Shown piece after piece: positions 30,690 through 35,088 of a stretch of DNA of 35,088 nucleotides. Every line of letters begins with the position of its first letter. Position 1 is the first letter of the stretch. The translations under genes and the position numbers were made by a program. This stretch comes from Nemertoderma westbladi (lineage: Eukaryota; Xenacoelomorpha; Nemertodermatida; Nemertodermatidae). Under the pieces are notes generated by a model that was given only the letters and a program-made list of their open reading frames with translations, had not been told where the DNA came from and made no database searches. The stretch spans positions 1-35,088 of the forward strand of contig JAUCBJ010003041.1 of the NCBI GenBank assembly GCA_032718475.1. The letters run 5' to 3'.

Positions 30690-31195
30690 AACAGTTATAC
30701 GCTCTTATAATCTTAAGCCTACTAATGTTTCTTCTAAAGTCTGAAACGAATTGACTCTAGAGCCGGTGTTCCTGGCCTAGATAGAAACAACACAACAGTA
30801 TCACAAAAAAAAACAGTAAGACTGAACGCTCTAGCATGATCTGCCCAAAAGCTCCACATCTACAGAAAAAATCGCTCTGATTGGTCAACCGAACCACGAG
30901 AGAACAAAGAAACAAAGAAATGTCGACGTGGCAATATCAGCTGTTAGCCGTCGTCATGGTAGCGACACTGTTTTCAAGAGTATCTAGCTTATCGCGTCAC
31001 GAGATTGCGGATTATGTCCTCTAAAGTACAAATCTAGAAGAATGACTTTTATGTCCGTTAAAACACCTATAACGGTACCTTGCGGGCGAGGGGAATATAT
31101 ATATAGTTAGAGAGCCTTTTAGAGTATTCCAGCGCCTGGGGGGAAACTGGATTGCAAAGCAAAGGGGCCAGTTATATCCCACAGAAGCTTTTACA
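30690..31195. repeat. Dispersed repeat, copy B (pairs with 60-510)
   Basis: It aligns in direct orientation with 60-510, from CTTATAATCTTAAGCCTACTA to AAGCTTTTACA. The outer parts are diverged with insertions (for example GGGCGAGGGGAATATATATA, about 31084-31103), but the core at 30874-31000 is almost unchanged. It may be part of a longer element extending left into 28-30 kb; only the shared segment can be delimited here. Confidence 0.75.
30874..31000. promoter_or_regulatory. Conserved promoter-like core of dispersed repeat B
   Basis: It carries the same motif series as 213-340: CTGATTGG at 30877-30884, GTCGTCATGGTAGCGAC at 30950-30966 and GCGTCAC at 30994-31000, with nearly the same spacing apart from one deletion. 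The third site differs by one base from copy A. Regulatory function is inferred only. Confidence 0.4.
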
Positions 31196-31344
31196 GTGGC
31201 ATAGTGGAATAAGAGTAACATCAGTACAGTATGTGAGTTAAATGAATGTGTGAAGTACCGGTACATGGTTTAGATAGAAAAGTCGAAGTAGCAATAGGAA
31301 CCAGCGGCCAAACCAAGGAGGTATAAGTGGTTGTGCAATCTATC

Positions 31345-31700
31345 AGTTTTTACTTTCCTTTTCTATTACCAATTTCCAGTTTTTACTTTCCTTTTCTATT
31401 AGGCCTACCGGACTTTACTTGCCGTTTTTTCTTACTGATTTTCTTCCCATTTCATTATTATTAGTTTTTACATTCTTATTTTATCACCAGTTTTTATATG
31501 CCTTTTTTTACCTGGGTTTTACAATTCATTTTTTCTTTATTACCTATAAAAGTTTTTACTTTCCTTTTTAATTACCATGATTTATTTGCCTTTTTCTTAC
31601 TGTTTTTTACTACTGTTTCTTTTTCTTCAATACCAGTTTTTAATTGCCTTTTTTTATTCGTATTGTTTTTTCAACCCTTTTTTTTTAATAATGCCTGGAC
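31345..31700. repeat. Pyrimidine-rich degenerate repeat
   Basis: A unit like CAGTTTTTACTTTCCTTTTC, 30-45 bp long, recurs about eight times with variations. The first two copies (31346 and 31377) are nearly exact. An ORF rich in Phe and Leu runs through it, but this is a by-product of T-rich sequence and not accepted as a gene. Confidence 0.8.
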
Positions 31701-31920
31701 TATCGCTAAGCAGCTTAAGTGCTGCTCCGATTCGCCTCAGATTATAAAAACATTATTTAATCTCTTGATTGATATAATTATATATATTTATTTTGTAGGT
31801 ACTGCAGTAGCAGAACCAGTACTGTGGCATTCCACATTTAGTGGCAGTAGTGTTGTGAAACCGGGATGAGAGTATCTGAAATACAGTAGGAGGTAGCTGT
31901 GAGACACGGCCAACTGTTAG

Positions 31921-32020
31921 TATTACTATTGTAGTATTAATTAGTATAGTACTATTGCAGCTGTAGTATTACTATTGTAGTATTAATTAGTATAGTACTA
32001 TTGCAGCTGTAGTATTACTA
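31921..32020. repeat. 46-bp tandem repeat
   Basis: Two identical 46-bp units (31921-31966 and 31967-32012), starting TATTACTATTGTAGTATTAA and ending GCAGCTGTAG, plus the first 8 bases of a third. Perfect identity suggests a recent duplication. Confidence 0.97.
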
Positions 32021-32236
32021 CAGCTAGCGTTACTTGCAATTTAACTATAATATATATTAGTATTAGTATATAGTACTATAGCTATAATACTGTAGCTATG
32101 TTAAATCATGGAAACCGGGTCTTTAAATTAGATAAATTAATTATTAGATTAGATTAATTAGATTAATTTAAAGTACCGGTACCACCAGACCACGGTGAGC
32201 GGTCTCCTGGTCTGGGTGGTTGGGTGCCTTCCAGTG

Positions 32237-32280
32237 CACAATTCCACTGCTTCCAAACCACAATTCCACTGCTTCCAAAC
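32237..32280. repeat. 22-bp tandem repeat
   Basis: CACAATTCCACTGCTTCCAA plus AC occurs twice in a row at 32237 and 32259 with no differences. Confidence 0.95.
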
Positions 32281-32384
32281 CACAGAACCAATACTGGTGG
32301 CCTAACAGCCTAATTATTGGCCTACCATGTACTGAACTGATATAGCATAGAAGTGACAGGCTCTATCACATATGGGGACTCTTG

Positions 32385-32548
32385 CAATCAGCTCAACAAA
32401 CACAAGCCTACAGGCTGACAGGCACTATACTGCAACTGCTATTGCTACAGGTAGGCTATACTGCTACAATCAGCTCAACAAACACAAGCCTACAGGCTGA
32501 CAGGCACTATACTGCAACTGCTATTGCTACAGGTAGGCTATACTGCTA
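32385..32548. repeat. 82-bp tandem repeat, two near-identical copies
   Basis: The unit beginning CAATCAGCTCAACAAACACA is present at 32385-32466 and 32467-32548 with no difference noticed. Each copy contains CAAGCCTACAGGCTGACAGG, where GCCT...AGGC can form a small stem. Confidence 0.97.
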
Positions 32549-33291
32549 TTAGGTATTACCGGTCAGCCGGTACCGATACTGTATTATTATAGTCCTAGTA
32601 TCAGAGTGTGTAGCGTAGCAGTAGCATACAGCAGAACATACAGTCAGTGTTTTTAGACTGATTTTCATATTCCGATATTACTGTATTATAATTCTGGATT
32701 ACCGGTACTTGATTATGGCGAAATGTACCGGTACCGCTGGTGGTACCTCTAGCTCGGATTGGCCTACAGCACTTTTTCAATGTCATGATGAACTTTGCAC
32801 CTTTGATTGTGTCAAAGACCTTTCTTTGAGGCAACTCTATGAAAGTTTGTCAATTGTTTATTTGGGAGTGGTGGGTAGCACACAAACTTGGTCCTGTGGT
32901 AACACCAGAGTGCAGTGAATTAATCAAATTCGAATTAATAATCAGTTTATATCACCTGATCATATATTCTCAGAATTTTACTATACAGGCATATAAAAAG
33001 ACAGGCCTATGTGACAGGTAGACAGGCCTATGTTTACAAAGTACTTACGCTTACACATAACTAAAATCAAAGCAATTAATTAATATAAATAAATATAAAT
33101 GCGGTTACAGTATGCTACCTGGGTTGCTGCCTTAGGCCTAAACAAATATGAAGAAAAGTGGTCCGATCGCGCATCGATCTACACATTGAGGCCATTACTG
33201 CATTAGCAAATTTAGCTATATATAAAATAATGCAATACACAAACCCAGAACAGTAATAATGTACAGAATATTGTTGTTGGTTTGCTTATAG
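32549..33291. other. Spacer with overlapping ORFs on both strands, none accepted
   Basis: ORFs of 60-77 codons overlap on both strands around 32600-33020. The plus-strand pair could be two frames of one remnant, and the minus-strand one has a vaguely reverse-transcriptase-like DTIKGAKFIMTL, but neither shows enough to name a family. ACCGGTA palindromes are dense around 32550-32740. Confidence 0.4.
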
Positions 33292-33373
33292 GCGGCACAG
33301 GCAGAACATGTAACCAAAATGATAGCCAAGAATTTAGCCAATCAATGAAGGCCGCTGGAAAAGATATCTGCTG
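33292..33373 (+). CDS. Possible internal exon of an unidentified gene (82 nt)
   Basis: A T-rich acceptor (TTGTTGTTGGTTTGCTTATAG) precedes 82 nt, followed by the strong donor CTG|GTGAGT. One frame is open across the whole segment (GTGRTCNQNDSQEFSQSM, then KAAGKDIC). The splice signals are among the best in the window outside mobile elements. The peptide is too short to identify and no neighbouring exon was found, so it could be chance. Confidence 0.3.
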
Positions 33374-33983
33374 GTGAGTCATTAGTAGCAGAGTGGAATT
33401 ATTTGGTGTAACCATCGAAATTCATAGGCCCTTCATGAAGGTAGATAAGTTAACTAATATTGGTTAGATGTAATACAACAGGTTCTATAGGGAGATAGTA
33501 TAGAACACATTAGTTTGGTAGGACAGCTGAGTTTGTGAGAGAGAGAGAGAGAGAGATGGGGGTGGGGAGTGGAGCGGCTGTGGGTAGTAGTTATTCACTG
33601 ATTGTCAAAGGATTCGATGGTCCACTAGGATACAGTGCTTTAGATCCACAATAATTGTTTTTGTCCGTTGAATTTACTCATTATGTCCGCTGATTTTGAC
33701 TTTTTATGTCCGCGGAAATTGCTACCGGTGACCGGTAATTGGTAACTGGTAACAGTATATTGTAGGTATAAATAAAGCCTTAGAATTATACTGTATTATA
33801 CTACATTAGATTTGGATTAGAGTATTGGTGGTTCTGAGTTATCAACGATTGATTAATGTATCATAAGTAGTAATGATTTGATTTTAAGGATGGTATTTTT
33901 ATAAAAATATTTTAAAGAATTAGAAAAATTGGAATTAATGATATTATCTGTTATGTTGGATCAACTGTAAAAATTATCTAAAA
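33374..33983. other. Spacer with (GA)10 at 33537-33556
   Basis: Contains a perfect (GA)10 microsatellite and three ATGTCCG or TTGTCCG motifs (33660-33715) that resemble the TTATGTCC motifs of the dispersed repeats at 60-510 and 30690-31195. No gene is supported. Confidence 0.5.
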
Positions 33984-34827
33984 CTAATATACAGTACTAC
34001 CAAAGTGAATCAATTTCACGAACCATTTAGGACTTAAATCTCGTCTGATCGATATATTTTGGAGATACTTCATTAATTTTAAACACTACTCAATTGATAA
34101 TTATTGTAGCTGGACAGTGTATTGCAGCTATATCTTAATGACCTGTTGAAACAATAACTACTATCATCTTCGATGATAGATGATTTTGATTTATACCCAT
34201 AGATAACGACATATAATGCTTTTATTAATACATATTTTATTTCACTTCACATCCACTCTGGCCCTTTTAATACGCATATATTTCATCTAAATTTAAATTT
34301 AATACGCATATATTTTATCTCATTCCATATGATATCCAGTCTGTCTCATAATTATTAGCAATGCTCGTAATGGAATATTTCTTATCTATTATATTTTTAA
34401 ATCTAACATTAAAATACAGTAATAATTTTAATTCGGTGTATTTTAATGTACTTTATTTATTGACTCACATTTTAAAATATGTATGTTTTTTTTAGGGGGA
34501 AACCCCATCCATAATACTAAAGTTAATTTGTCAGCATATGTTATCTTTGTTCTAAGTTACAGTATGGTGTAAATTTATATAAATAAATAATAATAATATT
34601 ACATTAGTTATTATTTATAAATATAATGTAGAACTTCGATCTTCAAACAGGTGGAGCAGTTCCAACTGACAACTCCTCTAGTAACGATGGTAACAACTAC
34701 AAAACAAATATATTGAATAACTTATTTAAGGGAGTAAAGTGAATCTTTGGGCCAAAACGTCCTACAAGCAAATCTTGCATTTCATTCATTGGGGTCGAAA
34801 CGTCCTAGGCCAAAACGTCTGTTACCC
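33984..34827. mobile_element. Mutator-like element, copy 2 (right part only)
   Basis: From CTAATATACAGTACTACC to CGTCTGTTACCC this matches 9042-10090 of copy 1 in the same orientation. Differences include fewer 32-bp repeats, a single 62-bp unit, one subterminal ACGTTTCGG-type repeat fewer, and other small deletions. The left part (8675-9041 in copy 1, including the left terminus) is not recognisable here, so the copy is truncated or rearranged and no target duplication can be checked. Confidence 0.9.
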
Positions 34828-35088
34828 AGACTGAAGACAGGTAGGCCTACTTAAATCTAAGTGATTTAAAGAGTGGGGCTGCCGCTACCTTTTGTCAAAT
34901 AAACAATGCAGGACAGGTCCAGGATGAGTGACAGCCGCGGTGTCCGCCAACCACGGATGCGCCAACAGTGCAGTATCTATTAACCATAACTCTTCTTGAC
35001 GCCGCTTAGAAATCTAACCAACCGTGATTTATTTTTGAACGGCTTTTCCACCAACCTGGCTATAGAATGTTGTTGGTTGCTACGGTAT
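34828..35088. other. Right-edge sequence with no supported feature
   Basis: Slightly more GC-rich than its surroundings, with no ORF, RNA gene or repeat recognised. It may continue into a feature outside the window. Confidence 0.4.

Noticed and set aside
60-31195. Repeats at 60-510 and 30690-31195 as LTRs of one giant 31-kb retroelement including BEL
   Set aside because: Their flanks are much more diverged than the well-preserved BEL coding region allows, and unrelated insertions fill 19 kb between pol and the left repeat. Two independent copies of one family are more likely.
31498-31869. 123-codon Phe/Leu-rich ORF
   Set aside because: It lies in a T-rich degenerate repeat; its membrane-like composition follows from base composition and no domain is visible.
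32385-32548. CRISPR-like array
   Set aside because: The repeats are directly adjacent with no unique spacers; this is a eukaryotic minisatellite. The same applies to the 38-, 46- and 32-bp arrays.
32601-32834. Minus-strand ORF with a reverse-transcriptase-like DTIKGAKFIMTL
   Set aside because: The resemblance is limited to a few residues, no neighbouring RT motif follows, and the plus strand is open too.

Overview
This window looks like repeat-dense, non-coding DNA from an animal genome. It has no dense bacterial-style gene packing. Nearly every protein-coding stretch belongs to a eukaryotic mobile element: a BEL/Pao LTR retrotransposon, a Ty3/gypsy gag remnant, two kinds of non-LTR retrotransposon, a Mutator-like DNA transposon and two uncharacterised transposon-type proteins. 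One of these has a spliceosomal intron. AT-rich spacers, minisatellites, very frequent TACCGGTA and TAGGCCTA palindromes and the BEL/Pao content suggest an invertebrate, plausibly a marine deuterostome. The species cannot be fixed from sequence alone. No tRNA, rRNA, CRISPR array or convincing complete host gene was found.  Layout, left half. 1-510 is a dispersed repeat whose second copy lies at 30690-31195; both share a very conserved core with promoter-like motifs. 525-2590 is a fold-back element with about 680-bp inverted arms and internal ~161-bp repeats. A partial second copy (2710-4644) is interrupted by a chimeric LINE (2777-4052) that has an endonuclease and a C-terminal tail but no reverse transcriptase. 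5846-7021 (minus) is a decayed gypsy gag. 8260-11076 is a nested structure: two ~98% identical 380-bp direct repeats bracket a transposon-type gene fragment, which is itself split by a 1416-bp Mutator-like element (8675-10090) with a perfect 9-bp target duplication. 11451-14166 (minus) is a two-exon protein with an RNase H-like pattern and no recognised family.  Layout, right half. 14455-14597 (plus) and 15643-17117 (minus) are two copies of one LINE family in opposite orientation. Between and after them are short orphan coding remnants (14609-15182, 17536-17700, 17805-18302, 18300-18712). 19652-27721 (minus) is a BEL/Pao element with gag, protease, reverse transcriptase, RNase H and integrase. 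It carries a few disabling changes and no LTR pair that I could find. 27835-32548 holds five separate minisatellites. One possible host exon lies at 33292-33373, and a second Mutator-like copy ends at 34827.  The genes do not form a pathway. The window is a graveyard and nest of independent insertions. Relative ages can be read from nesting: the Mutator-like element is younger than the gene it splits, and the chimeric LINE is younger than the fold-back copy it interrupts. BEL is the least decayed.
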